The notes: generated from the sequence alone by a model not told the origin. 64,000 bases of DNA from Xanthoparmelia taractica (GCA_033085395.1 JANQBS010000034.1:62001-126000), one strand, 5' to 3'; shown: positions 43,388 through 55,130, counted from the first letter of the stretch. Translations and numbers: made by a program.

Positions 43388-45514
43388 ATGCCCTTTCAGA
43401 TCTTTATTGCCCCACTTTCAGGCATTATAGCCCACCAAGAAGTCTTCATCAGAGGGGAATGGCATCTACGGGCACCAGCAGTTGTGTTGGTTCACGCTGC
43501 GCTTCTGGTCCTTATTGGGAGTACTAGAGCCTTGAAATATCCCAGCGAGGGATATCATAGTACCCAAACAGCAATACAATTGTTCTTTGGCTATCTAGGG
43601 GTTCTCTTTGGCACCGTCACCATCTACCGTCTGTATTTTCACCGCCTCAGACACTTCCCTGGTCCACGATTAGCAGCAATATCGACTTCTTTCGGCATAT
43701 CTATGAATGTCGAGACTCGCGAATCATTTGGTGTTCCAGTAAATGCGCCAAAAATATGGCACGTTCGTGCGAACTGGTGAGTTAACTCTTGGCCCTTAAT
43801 CTGGTAGTGCCTTTTCCTTGGAGATGTGCGAATGTCATGGCCGACTGCATAGGTCCCGGTGAGATTACCATCTTTCACCCGGCGGCTTTTGACGCAATGG
43901 ATGGATCCAGCAACAACAACACACGTTTGGATTGGTATGATCTGGTCCATCCGAGGATCTCGCCAATCTCTTCAAGAGATGAAAGATCTCATATCGAGAG
44001 GCGTCGTGTATCGAGTCAAGCGCTGTCCAACACGTGTGAGTACTTGTTCTGTAACTCGTCAATCAGAAGCTGAAAATGGATGTGAAGCTATAAGAGAATA
44101 CCTTCCGCGTATACTGAGGCAGATCTTAACCCTTGAGCAGGTCAGCGCCCTTTCAGGCTCGCAGCCGGTGGTCGTCAACGACAATATGCAATGGTTTGCA
44201 TTCGATTGGATGGGCGAGTTTGCTTTCAATGAAGACTTTGGCGTGATGAAATCCGGTAAATGGCATTTTGTAGTGACTCAGCAACGTTCGGCGCTTGCGT
44301 TGCTTGGCTCTTTCAATCCGACCATCTGGATTATCCGGCTGGCACTTGCATTTGCTCCCTTCTTCTGGCGAGTGAGGGACCGGACTGGCATGATGGCATT
44401 TTGTGACAGTCGTATGGAACAGCGTCTCAAGGTGGGAACCATACCCTCATGTTTATGTGTCACTCTATCTACTGATGTTGCTCAGTCCAGAGTCGAGGAC
44501 CCAGACATCGCAGCCTGGTTCATCAACGAAATGGATGGAAATCGATCCATTGCGGATAAGAGAGCCCAATGGAATCTGCTGAGTGGTAATACAGTCTCAG
44601 TCATTGTAGGCGGCAGGTAATACAAACATCCATGCCTAGATTCTGTATTCCAAGACACGAATACTTTCCTCTTCGCCTATGGCAGTCACAAAAGCTGATA
44701 CGCGTTCGCATTAGTGCCACATTTGGTCCTAGCATAATCTTGCTCTGGTATTTCTTGGCTAGGCATCCCGAAGACGCAGAGAAAATACACAAAGAATTGA
44801 CTTCATTTGACCCCCACGACATAACCGCGCTCTCTACCCTCTCTCACCTCAATGGGGTGATCAATAAATCGATGCGACTGCTTCCCGCTGCATTATCAAC
44901 GGGTACCCGAGTAACGCTTGCGGAGTATCTACATATCGAGGACACGTTTATTCCTGGGAATACCAAGATTGCTGCACCTTGCTCTTCAATATTCAGACGT
45001 CAGTCTCCAAATGACTCTGTACTCCACACATGCTCAGAAGCATTCGATGACAGATCTGAAAGTTGCTGACATACCTTATGTCTCTAGTCGATAGCGTCTT
45101 TGCAGAAGCAAACACCTTCATTCCAGACCGCTGGTACAGCCGCCCAGACATGATCAAAGACAAGCGTGCCTTTGCACCTTTCGGCGTCGGTATGTCTCCA
45201 CTGAACGCTGTTTTTAGACGCAGCTACCTATCTATGTACAAGAGGCGCTGACGTGAACAGGCCGCAGGATATGTGTGGGGCAAGAAGTTGGCGCTTACGC
45301 AGATCCGTCTGGTGACCGCAATCGTGCTATTGAAGTTGTCGCGTGCGCTTTCCGCCGCCGGGGGGAAATGGAGGGAGAGGCTGTGGAACGCGACACGAGA
45401 GATCAGCTCACGGCGCAGCCGGGCAAGTATAGAGTCGTGTTCGGGCTTCGAGAGACATACGTAGAATACGAAACGAACGAGGATTCAAGCACCACCTATT
45501 CCATCATCGAATAA
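43388..45514 (+). pseudogene. Decayed cytochrome P450 with membrane anchor
   Basis: The start at 43388 (MPFQIFIAPLSGIIAHQEVF) leads into several transmembrane segments and FHRLRHFPGPRLAAIS, a family typical of fungal P450s. Frames then change twice within 100 bases; one carries a TAA inside NHLVFQ-stop-MRQKYGTF. After a good intron come GPGEITIFHPAAFDAMDG, FAFDWMGEFAFNEDFG, HLNGVINKSMRLLPAALS (K helix), FIPDRWYSRPDMIKDKRAF, APFGV and GRRICVGQ, the heme loop with the Cys ligand. Directly after the Cys, the reading frame QEVGAYADP is off. The +1 frame KKLALTQIRLVTAIVLLK is the family sequence, and the frame returns at EMEGEAVERDTRDQLTAQ. Several indels plus a stop mark a pseudogene. Confidence 0.8.
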
Positions 45515-46103
45515 GGTCGCTTCTTCTATATTCGCATTTGTTGTTTCGAACAAGGTCTCTATAAAGCGAAGAAAGCAACCAACATACCAACCTGCTGTAC
45601 AGCAAACCATCACCAGCTAAATCCACACACGAAAATATCCTACTCAGCCAGATCTCCAGCCCGACCCCGCCGCAGATACCGCTTCGGCCGATAATATGCA
45701 GCAAGTCACTTACGTCATCGGCTGCTTTGCAACCCCAGAGTCTGACAAAAATTTTGGTTGACCGGCGGTGTTTTATGATGGCCGAACATCGGACTTAGTG
45801 TGAGAGGTCAGTCTTTGTAGGTTGTGTCTCTGTTCGCTCAAGTGGCCCCTGTTTAAGGATGGAGTTATCTTTCAATGTTCCTTCGCTGGGATGGGCGGAA
45901 TGGTGGGGTGTTCTTGCAATGATGTTTGGGAGGACGGAGGATTTAGGAGCGATGGGGCTTTACGGGGCTGCGTGCTGTGACAAGGGAGAGCGGCGGATGA
46001 AATACGTGAAGGTGTATAGAAAGATGAAGGACAAGATAAGCCTTCGGTGTAAGCTATTGAATTTCAAAAACGTTGCTAGCATTTCTCCATTTGTTGTTAC
46101 TCT
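45515..46103. other. Intergenic stretch between the P450 pseudogene and GLO1
   Basis: A 93-codon frame at 45859-46140 overlaps the last GLO1 exon in antisense and is not supported. This gap is the boundary between decaying and intact DNA. Confidence 0.4.
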
Positions 46104-47324
46104 CTACCAGTTGCTTGTCCTTTTGATCTTTTCGTTCTGAATCACCTCGATCCAATACCTTTCCAATATCAGCATATCGCCGTCACGTGTATTTAGGCTT
46201 GCTTACCCGTCAGGATCCAAGACAAACGCAATATTCTTCATCCTGCCGTCGGTCAACTTCTTCTTCCAGTTCACCCCTTTCTCCTCAAAGCGCTTGCATG
46301 CCGCATCGATATCATCAACAGAGATACAGATGTGACCGAATCCTTGCGGCTCGTCGTTGCCATTATGGTACTTGAAATTCGCATCTTTCTCGGTACCGTA
46401 GTTCCAAGTCAGCTCGAGCAGACCCTCCCGCTCTGCAATCGGATTGACACCATTTGCTGACTCTTTGGGAACGGCTTCATCTCCTGGATACGCCAAGAAG
46501 TAGAGGTCGAAGCCATTCGACTCATTCTCAGAGGTGCGTACCAACGACATGCCCATGATATCCTGATAGAATGCCAGAGACTTCTCATGGTCCTTGACCC
46601 GGATCATGCTGTGGTTAAATGTGTAAGTGCCGGGGTCCGTCTCCTTGACATCTTCAGTCTTTTCGACAGGGTTGAAGGAGATAATTTCGACCCAGTACCC
46701 ATCGGGATCAAGGGCAAATGCGATATTCCTCATACGGCCATCTGTCAGCTTCTTCTGGAATTTATAGCCGGCATCTTCGATCCTCTGACAGGCAGCTTGG
46801 ATGGCGTCTACGCTGATGCAGATATGGCCGAAGCCTTTGCCCGGCTCCGAGTTTCCGTTGTTGACCTTGTAATTGTCATCTTTTTCGGTGCCGTAATTGT
46901 GAGTTAGTTCCAGGACCGCTTGGCGAGCGGTCCAGTGCTGGCCACTGGAGAGGCTCTTCGGGCTATCGTAGGCGAGGAAGTACAGATCGAACTTTGCATC
47001 AGGATTTTCGAGCTTCCTGATCTGCTTCATGCCAAGGAGCTCATAGTACTTGACTGGCCAAATGATTTCAGATGTGAAGAAGGAATTGAAAGGGTATAGA
47101 AGGCTTTACTTGATCTTTGCGGATCTTTTACACGAAGCATCGTGTCTGTAGATCTTGTCAGATGTCCATGCAGAGTCAATTGTCGGAAGCTTACGATTAA
47201 GATTGTACTTCTTCGGATCTGTCGCCATGGCTGCGTAGGCTCGGTAAATGGAGACTGAAGTTCGTGATGGAGGAATGCGCAAGAGTCGATGTACGTTCAA
47301 AAAGGTATTGAAAGCAAACATCAA
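46104..47324 (-). CDS. GLO1: Glyoxalase I, two-domain lactoylglutathione lyase
   Basis: Four exons: 47195-47324, 47110-47145, 46207-47053 and 46104-46158. Introns are 49, 56 and 48 nt. The product is two tandem glyoxalase domains, as in yeast Glo1 (326 residues). Domain 1 has MLRVKDPQ, LELTHNYGTEKD, FGHICISVDAI and ALDPDGYWVEI. Domain 2 has HSMIRVKDHEKSLAFYQDIM, LELTWNYGTEKD, FGHICISVDDI and VLDPDGYWIEV. The zinc-binding His and Glu positions are in HSMIRV, LELT, GHICIS and the final YWxE. It converts the methylglyoxal-glutathione adduct to S-lactoylglutathione in the cytosol. From the ATG at 47228 (MATDPKKYNLN) it has 323 residues. The same frame is open to an ATG at 47324, adding a 32-residue, basic, mitochondrial-presequence-like extension. 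Confidence 0.92.
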
Positions 47325-48007
47325 TAGTCTATTTGACTACTAGATAGAATACAATTGAGCAAATGAAGCAAATGAAGTAATCGGTCCATTAATGGCGATG
47401 GCTATGACGTGCATACCAGGATCATCTGCGCCGGGAGGAGGGTCGCATTAGCCGGGCGCGAGCTGCATAAAAGTTTATGCAATGCTTTATGTAGAACTAG
47501 TACTGTTGTACACTATTCATAAGGTAGGCACATGTTCTCCCTAGCATTGAATTGTTATATAACATGCTTCCTACCGAGTCGCTGATTGCATTTTCTTTCC
47601 ATTCAAGTCGATCAATAGGTCTGGTCTTAGAAAGTTACCCTGCTGCATTGATATTCAACAGACTCTACAAGCTATCACGGTGTCCTGATAGCACAATTTT
47701 GACATCCATACTGCAAGAAAAGAGCGCTATATAAAAGCGAACATTCCACCTTTTCATCCAATCATTGAGAATCCCATGTTCTCCTCCACATAAGCTCTGT
47801 ACTCCTTCTTCTAGCTCAATCCTACCTTCCTGCCTCTTTTCTGCGCTGTCAAAGCATTGAACAAGTAATCCTCTCAAGTCGTTCCGCGAGTCCGTCATTT
47901 CATACCGCAATCTCAATGATCAACCCCAATTGACAACCATATACCTCCAGATTAGCGTTGAAGCCCTTGGTCGAGCAAGAGCAATCCCCCGTAGCGGGAA
48001 TCTGAGT
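47325..48007. other. Promoter side of GLO1 and of the gene at 48 kb
   Basis: Divergent starts face this gap. The 5' exon of the rightward gene may lie between 47880 and 48010, but I could not fix its start. Confidence 0.4.
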
Positions 48008-48928
48008 CTCCAACCTCCATTTCCCCGCAATCTTGCGCCCTCAACAGCATCGACAACCCCCGTCAGTTCGACGGGTCCACCACCATCATGCTCAACGCAG
48101 CAGCCATGAAGGATCTCCTATCCGCAAACGTAGACGAAAACGCCTCCCACTTTGCGTAAATAAAACCCCCCCCCCCCAATTTTCGTACCAACCCCACTAC
48201 TCAGAACCCCCCTCCCCCCCTTTTCCCTCCCCCAAAAAGAGAAAAGAAAAAGACAAAAAGCTAACCTACGGCTCCCCTGTAACAATAGCTTCTTCTCCCA
48301 CCACGGCACAATAATGGGCCACGACCACACCGCCAACGTAAAATCCATCAAGCGCTTCGCCGCCTTCGCCGCAAACACCTGGGCCCACAACGACATTTCA
48401 CTCCGCGAGACCGGCCGCACCGTGCACCCGCTCACGCCCGGCACCACGATCTTGCAGGCTGTGGTCAAGGAAGACGACGATGGTGGCGACGGCGATGGTG
48501 ATGGTGATGGGGATGGGGATGGGGATGGTGATGGGGTTGGTGATGGTGGCGGTGGTAGGGAGTTGCACGCGTTGATTTTGCAGGTGGATGGGTTGGTGGG
48601 GGCGGTGACGCATGTGAGGGAGGGGACGCTGGTGGCGGCGTTGAAAGGGAAGGGGGAGTTCTGGGGGGATGGGGGTTCTGAGGGGGGTGGTGGGAAGGGG
48701 AGGGGTTTAGCCAGGGCGGATGGTGGTTCCATGAGTGAGGGGAGCGGGGTAGAGGATGATGGGGATGGGAAAGGGGAAGGGAAGGGGAAGGAGGCGGAGG
48801 GGGAAGGGGATGGGGAAGAGGAGAAACCGTCAAAGATGCAGATATTGCTGTGGAGATCGGAGGGTATGGGACAGTATATGGCCGATGAGTTGGGACCGAA
48901 GTTCAAGATCCCAAAGGGCTTTTACTGA
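48008..48928 (+). CDS. Hypothetical protein with acidic Gly-Asp-rich insert, start unresolved
   Basis: The first visible exon reads CALNSIDNPRQFDGSTTIML and NAAAMKDLLSANVDENASHF. It is spliced at about 48156 (donor GTAAAT) over a C-run-containing intron to an exon at about 48290. That exon continues FFSHHGTIMGHDHTANVKSI, KRFAAFAANTWAHNDISLRE and VHPLTPGTTILQAVVKE. A low-complexity acidic stretch follows, built from a GATGGx microsatellite (Gly-Asp repeats, then Gly-Glu-Lys). The end is PSKMQILLWRSEGMGQYMAD followed by ELGPKFKIPKGFY. The non-repetitive parts look conserved and natural. No family is recalled. The initiating ATG is not found. Confidence 0.5.
48166..48177. repeat. Poly-C run, 12 bases, inside a likely intron
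   Basis: Homopolymer between the donor at about 48156 and the acceptor at about 48289; a likely place for sequencing-length error. Confidence 0.7.
48481..48550. repeat. GATGGx microsatellite within coding sequence
   Basis: Imperfect hexamer run (GGTGAT, GGGGAT) encoding alternating Gly-Asp; prone to length change. Confidence 0.8.
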
Positions 48929-49127
48929 TTGGATGGATGGATGGATGATTCGTAACGTGTTCTGACATTCATCGTGTATCTTCCCGAATTGCCATCATAT
49001 CATGTATTGGGCGTTCAGCAATGATACCCCAAGATTCAGTGGAGAGACACCGCTTAAATGCCCAATCCTACGCTCTAATATCCCGTCAGACATTACATAT
49101 ACTACATGAGATATCATAAGTAAACCC

Positions 49128-51087
49128 CTAATCTCTCGTCGCCCTCTTCCAAATACCGGCAACAGCCGCCCCAACAGCAACGACAGCCCCACCCACAACC
49201 CACCACCGCACCCAATCAACCTCTTCCTCCCCCTCCATCCCCTTCGGCAACGCCCCACCAGGCCACAAAGCCGCCTCCGCAACATTAACAAAAACCTCCC
49301 CCACACTACCCCACGTAACACTAACATGCAACGGCTTCGCCATGCCCAAGCTACTCGTATACTCTTCAGGCTGCACATCGCCTCTCTGCGTAGACATGTC
49401 CATGTCCGCCTTCAAAGCCACGTACAGAGAAGGCATATCGTCCAAGTGCGCGTACTGGGCGCGAAGCTGCGGGATGTAGGCGAAGGAATCCGGGTCCGAC
49501 GAGTCGTACGCGTAGACCAGGACGTCGGCGGCGGAGAGCTTGGCGCTGTTTTCTAAAATGGCGGGTTCGAGCTCGCCGAGCTCTTCGAGGATGAGGGTGC
49601 ATTGTTTGCCGCCGGGTAGCTCGACGCTGTTGACGGCGGTTCTGGGCTTGATGGTTGGGTGGTATGTGGGCGAGAAAGGGCGGGAGAGGAAGGCGTCGAG
49701 GAGGGATGATTTGCCGGAACCGGGGGCACCGAGGAGGTAGGCGAGGAGGACGTTGCGTTCGGTTTTTGCAAGCTTCTTGCCGCGGTGGTTGCGTTTACGG
49801 GGTTTGGTGAGGTGGAGCGCGGATGTGGTGTTGTGGTCGGGTGGATCGTAGCCCAGATACGCCAAGTATGCGAGGGTGGTTTTGGGGGAGAAGAAGGTGG
49901 TCATGCTCCATTGGGCGAGCCAGCCTTGAAGGGTGATGTAGCCGGCTTCGTTGCGGATGGAGGAGGAAGGGAAGTCAGTTGCGGAGTCGGACCAAGTGGA
50001 AGGTAGGCCTGGAGTAGGCGCGAAGAGGGAGGTTAGTTCTGTGGGCGAGAGACCGCCGTCATTGTCCTTGTCGAAGAGCAGGAAGAGATCCACGAAGAAG
50101 CGGTAGCCGGCTGGGGAGAGCTCTGCGGATGTGTTGGCAGGTACGTCAAATTTGGGGTGTAGGAACGAGGAATGGAGCGACAGGCCGTTTGAGTAGTGGA
50201 AAGTTCGCAGGATGATCCAGATGGTTTCATGACGGCCTTTTTCCGCAAAGATTCTGTGAAGTGTGATGAAGCCTTCTCGGGTTAGTCCTTTCGGTGTCAC
50301 GGCGAAGGCCGAGTATTTTGAAATGGCCTGTTTGATATTTTCGAGGTCTTCTTCTCCGAGGGACTTGCCGAAGCATTTTGTCTGGAAGTCGTAGACCTCT
50401 TTGTCACTCAAATAGCCGTCTTGGTCCTTATCGCATAAATAGAAGACTCGCTCCAGGGCGGATACACAGGCTGGCTTAAGATTCGATTCTTTTGAGTCAA
50501 ACAATGGGGCTATAGGATCTGTGACTGCTTTCTGACACAGGAAGAAGACTTCGTTGACGTTGTGATGCTCCCTTGCGCTGGTTCGAATGCATGAATCAAT
50601 CTCTTTGAATTCGGCCATGACCGGAAGCATCTCATCCTCGACGACTTGTTCGGTAGTAACATTAGAGCAGAGGTCTGATTTGTTGGCGCATAGAACCACG
50701 GGCACATTGACGCCCAACGATCTGAAATGCGGAAGCCACCAGAGCGCAACCCGTTCATAGCTGTAATGGTCTGAATAGACGAGCAATATAACGTTCGACT
50801 TCCGTATTTCTTTATCCAAATTTGTTCTCTCTTGCGGTAGCGCAGACGTATCTACGATGGTGGTTGTCACATTCTCAGGCGTGCCTATGCTTGGAGGTAT
50901 GGTGATTTGGGGGAGGACGGGCTGGATCTTGTTGGTCACGAAGACATCTTTCACGAGACTTGTGATGAGGCTTGATTTTCCAGTGCCCTCGTCGCCGCAA
51001 ACGCATATACGCACTTGGAGGGATATCAGCTTGGTTCTCTGTCAATGTCTTTTCATGACTGGCTATTGCTACTTTACCTGTAGCCAT
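49128..51087 (-). CDS. GEM1: Mitochondrial Rho GTPase Miro/Gem1, 631 residues
   Basis: Two exons: 51078-51087 (only ten bases, ATGGCTACAG) and 49128-51013. A 64-nt intron with an AGCTGAT branch site gives MATVRICVCGDEGTGKSS. Domains in order: first GTPase (P-loop GDEGTGKSS about 10, ANKSDL about 113), EF-hand DKDQDGYLSDKE (about 200), EF-hand DKDNDGGLSPTE (about 320), second GTPase (GAPGSGKSSL about 435), and a C-terminal membrane anchor, VVGGAVVAVGAAVAGIWKR. It sits in the outer mitochondrial membrane and controls mitochondrial shape, inheritance and ER contact sites. Intact. It is divergent from creC, the starts being 558 bp apart. Confidence 0.95.
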
Positions 51088-51645
51088 AGCTTCACCCCAT
51101 GGCTATTTTCGAGGGGTGCGATCTCGAAGCCTTTGAAGGCAAGTTCTTGATTTGATCAAGCTTGTATCAACGCGTGCGCTTTCCGTAGCTCGGGGTTGAT
51201 AGACAGTTTCATATGCCTTTTGCCAAATCTCTCACATGCCGAGGGGACCAAATGACCGGCAGATCGCCCGGGACCAAAGCTAAGACCTCGGGTAGTTACG
51301 GGTAGGGCGTTTAGGCACGAGGCAGCCTGCAACTTTGAACCCTGTCTCCGCATGGGCGACCGGAGTCATCCCTTGTACTGTAAGCCTGCGATATCCTCTG
51401 TCGAAGGTCGTCTCTTTATCGTCTGATATGTTTACATTGTTTTCATGTACATACTTTCTACCACCAAAATCTGAGTGCTTTTTTCATGTCTATGTTTAAC
51501 ACCCAACTGCCCATCATCGCCCCAAGCGTCATCCCGTCCCACCACACCTAGAGCTGATGCAGGGTCCCGCCAATCGGTTTTAGCTGCTTCATCGTCACCA
51601 TGTTGTAAGTCCTTGGCTTTCAAAGTGCGCAATACATGTCTCATC
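51088..51645. promoter_or_regulatory. Shared divergent promoter of GEM1 and creC
   Basis: Only 558 bp separate two start codons that face away from each other. No single motif could be called. Confidence 0.45.
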
Positions 51646-53632
51646 ATGGAGATCCAAAGTGTCCTACCACCACCGCCTCGGTACCCAATTACCCAAACCA
51701 CCCCAAACCCCAATGGACAGACGAACGGGCAGACGGCGCCGGAGATGAGCAATGTCCTCACCCATCCCAGCGGTCCTGAATTTCAGCTGTCTGTCGGAGA
51801 AGGTGAGAATTACAGGGGTCTCTTCACCCTGTTCCTGATCTCATTACTTACACAACGATTAGGTACATATATCCTTCAAGACAATTTACATCTCGCATCA
51901 CCCCCACCCCATCCTCAAGACGCACCTATCGTCAACCCTAACCCCCTCGCTACAACCCCTCTACCACCGAAGGCCAGCATTAGACTCACTATCTGCGTCA
52001 CAAGCCCTCGGAAAACCTCGCCGCAGCTTTATAGAGTCCACACACCTACGAGCACGAGGTCGAATTTGGGAACATACAGTATCAGAGAAAGCGAAAAGGA
52101 ATCAAGGAGTTCGATGGAGACAGACGGCAATGGTGCGACGACACAGCTTCCGTCTGGCAATGCCGCAGGGCGGACTCCAGTTTTTGGTGAGGACAATATT
52201 CTCTTGACTCCCGTAGCTGGGAAGGAGGGCGTGAAAAGAAAGAAGCCGAAGACCAATCTTGTGAAGAGTAACTCGCAATTCATCTCAAGGGTCATACCCC
52301 ATGATTCATTAAACAAGCGTCTACAAGAACACGACCCAGAGGGCGTTTTTCTGTTTGCGAATATAGACAGGGCATACCAGTGGCTTGATCTTTCATCTCC
52401 CTCTCCTGCAAGGGTATGGTCCATGATGAATTTTGCCGATCTATTGTTGACTGGAATCGTAGGCACAACCTCTTATGAAAATACTTTTTGCCAAAGCTCA
52501 TATGTTGTGTCATGATATCAATGCGCTTACCAAAGGTCCTAATCATGTGGATGTTATAATGGGTGCCTCGACTGGAGATATCGTATGGTTCGAAGCGTAC
52601 TCTCAGAAGTATGTTCGCGTGAATAAAAATGTAAGAAAATATTACGCCAACTGTCCTTCCTGCGCTGACCCACCACAGAACGTCATCAGCACATCAGCAG
52701 TATCCCAAATTCGATGGCTTCCCGGCTCCGAAAATCTCTTCCTTGCTTCTCATATGGATGGCAGCTTGATAGTATATGACAAGGAGCGCGACGATGCCAC
52801 TTTCATCCCCGAATCCAACGGCGTTCCAGCTCTGTCACACAACCAGTTCGATGCGGACCTCAAACCTCTCCACATCAACAAGTCCGTCAACTCCAAAAAC
52901 CAAAAAGCAAACCCTGTTGCCTCATGGAAGATCTCAAACCATCGCATCACGGACTTTGCCTTTTCTCCCGATAGCCGCCACCTTGCTGTCGTCTCCGAGG
53001 ACGGCTCTCTTCGTATCATCAACTATCTCAAAGAGCAACTCACAGATCTTTACCCCTCCTACTACGGCGCCTTCAACTGCGTTTGCTGGTCACCTGACGG
53101 TAAATACGTTTTAACAGGTGGCCAGGACGATCTGGTTTCGATCTGGTCCCTCGCTGAACGCCGCATCGTCGCCCGCTGCCCGGGTCACCATAGCTGGGTT
53201 ACTGCTGTCGCTTTCGATCCGTGGCGGTGCGACAACCGCAATTACCGCTTCGGCAGCGTAGGCGAGGATCGCAGACTATTGTTGTGGGATTTCAACGTTG
53301 GTATGCTGAGGCGGCCGAAAGCGGCATCCCTACGCAACAGGGCGAGTGTGTCGTCTACCGTTCCCATTGGTCGTAATCGCGCGGAGAGCCATGCTACCAA
53401 TCGCCTTCGATCGACGTCGAGTTTAGATGACGATGGTGTCGATGCAGATGAGTTGGTTGAGCATGAGGTGGAGAGTAGAATCGTGACCGCGGAGCTGCCG
53501 CCTGTAATGTCAAAAGTTATTGATGAGCATCCGCTCAGTTGGGTTGGGTTTGAGGAGGAATGTATAATTACTGCGTGTGTAGAGGGACATGTGAGGGTTT
53601 GGAAACGGCCGCATGATGGATTAAGTCCTTGA
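51646..53632 (+). CDS. creC: Catabolite repression protein CreC, WD40, 609 residues
   Basis: Four exons: 51646-51802, 51863-52413, 52463-52630 and 52679-53632, in phase throughout. The start MEIQSVLPPPPRYP fits the family. Landmarks are SNSQFISRVIPHDSLNKRL, FANIDRAYQWLDLSS, LMKILFAKAHMLCHDINALT and DVIMGASTGDIVWFE. WD40 units follow: SQIRWLPGSENLFLASHMDG, DFAFSPDSRHLAVVSEDGSL, CVCWSPDGKYVLTGGQDDLV and VGEDRRLLLWDF. A Ser/Arg-rich linker leads to the last repeat, EGHVRVWKR. CreC forms a stable complex with the deubiquitinase CreB and counters CreD-dependent ubiquitination in carbon catabolite repression. The last intron is 48 nt, so the frame stays open across it and it could be missed. Confidence 0.95.
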
Positions 53633-55130
53633 TTGCTAGCGCCTGGTTGAAGAAGCAGAAAGACTACAACGGTTTTGTGGGCATCAGTGCATCCAGGAAG
53701 TCGACGCTGGAGAAGACAAGAATCAACAAGATGATTTCTGGACCAGAGAAGGTCATTCGAAGCAGTCCTGGACTGCGCTGCGGGACATTGACCCAGCACA
53801 AAGTATTTGAAGATGTAGTATCAATACGGGTCAAGGCAACACGGCTCGAAGACGCCATTGAGCGATGCGTATCATGACTAACAACATATATCTACGATAC
53901 TCACTTGACGCAACTCAATGTCGTCTTTCATGGACAGCTCATTTCTATTGCAGTCTTTGAACGCTCCACTGTCACATTATGGACCAAAGCTAGCTTGCAC
54001 GACGGGTAAGCATCATTTCTACCGCAGCTGGAATGAAAAAGAGCGGAACAGATCATTTTCGCGGATATGAGTTGTTTGGCGAAGAGCGGTCGCTGGAAGA
54101 CTAGGGGCGGAGGGGCCATGCTTAGGGAGATGGAAGCTGCATGACTGCACTGCGCTGAGCTGTGCTGCCTCGCGAGGCTGCTTACCTTGGATAAAGTCAA
54201 AAGATGGATGTCGGATATATATTAAGGAGCTTTCATTGGTGAGAGGGTTCCTTGCAGGCGATGTTCCTGGTCCTTTGTGGGCTTATGTGCTTACTTGGGT
54301 CGATTGGTTGAAGACGGGGCTGAACAGATGTAAGATTGGACACTTGGTGGGTGGTACGCACGATACTGCGAGCTCGCTGTATATAAAAAAGTTATTTTTA
54401 GTTTTGGCTTCTTACTCAAGAGCTGTACTTCGTAACCTTGTGGTTTGTTTGTGTTCCGCGGTCCAATCTCGGTGGTGGCGGCAAATGCCGGGCACTCAGG
54501 GCGAGCAGGGGTTTTCCTGATAAGAAAAAAAATAAATTGGACAATCGGTGAATGTTGTTTTTTGACCTGTTCCCAAACATCCGTTTTGCCTTTTCCATAA
54601 TCACATTTCAATCATCAGAAATTGATGACGCTTTTCTTAGCCAGTACGCCACAAGATAAGTGAGATCACTTTGAATCACATTCAATCACTCGAATCAATT
54701 GAATCACTGGTGATTTCAACAGCGGCTGCGGCAGTTTGTCTGGACTTGCCGCTTGCGAAATGCCTTCTCTTTGTTTCAACTGATCAGACCCAACTTTTTG
54801 TGATGACCGTTATCATTATTCTTGCTTCCATCTACCTAAAGTATCCTGATGAATCACTCCCTTCCTTTTCTTCTTCACTCTCCTCTCATCATTGTCCAGA
54901 CCTGAGTCCCCTCTCATTTCATCCCTTCCATTACTGTCGCTTCCGAGACTATTGAATTCCTGCAGCCTGAGCGGAATTTGTCCGCCTAGGCTCTCCATTC
55001 TCTTTTCATTGGTATGTGTACCTTGGACTCAAGGATCCCAAGAATTTTATCTTTTGTGGACGTCGTAGTTAGCGAATTCTTCTTGGTATGAAAGTCAGCA
55101 TACTAATCGAGAGCCCGCGCCAGAATATCT
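53633..55130. other. Intergenic stretch between creC and creD
   Basis: 1.5 kb with TATA-like patches (ATATATTAAGG near 54221) and pyrimidine-rich leader sequence before creD. Frames here are short and unsupported. Confidence 0.5.

Noticed and set aside
48118..48906. 262-codon Ser/Pro-rich frame on the minus strand
   Set aside because: It is the antisense of a Gly/Asp-coding microsatellite and a purine-rich region. Its composition is explained by low complexity, and the plus-strand gene has splice signals.
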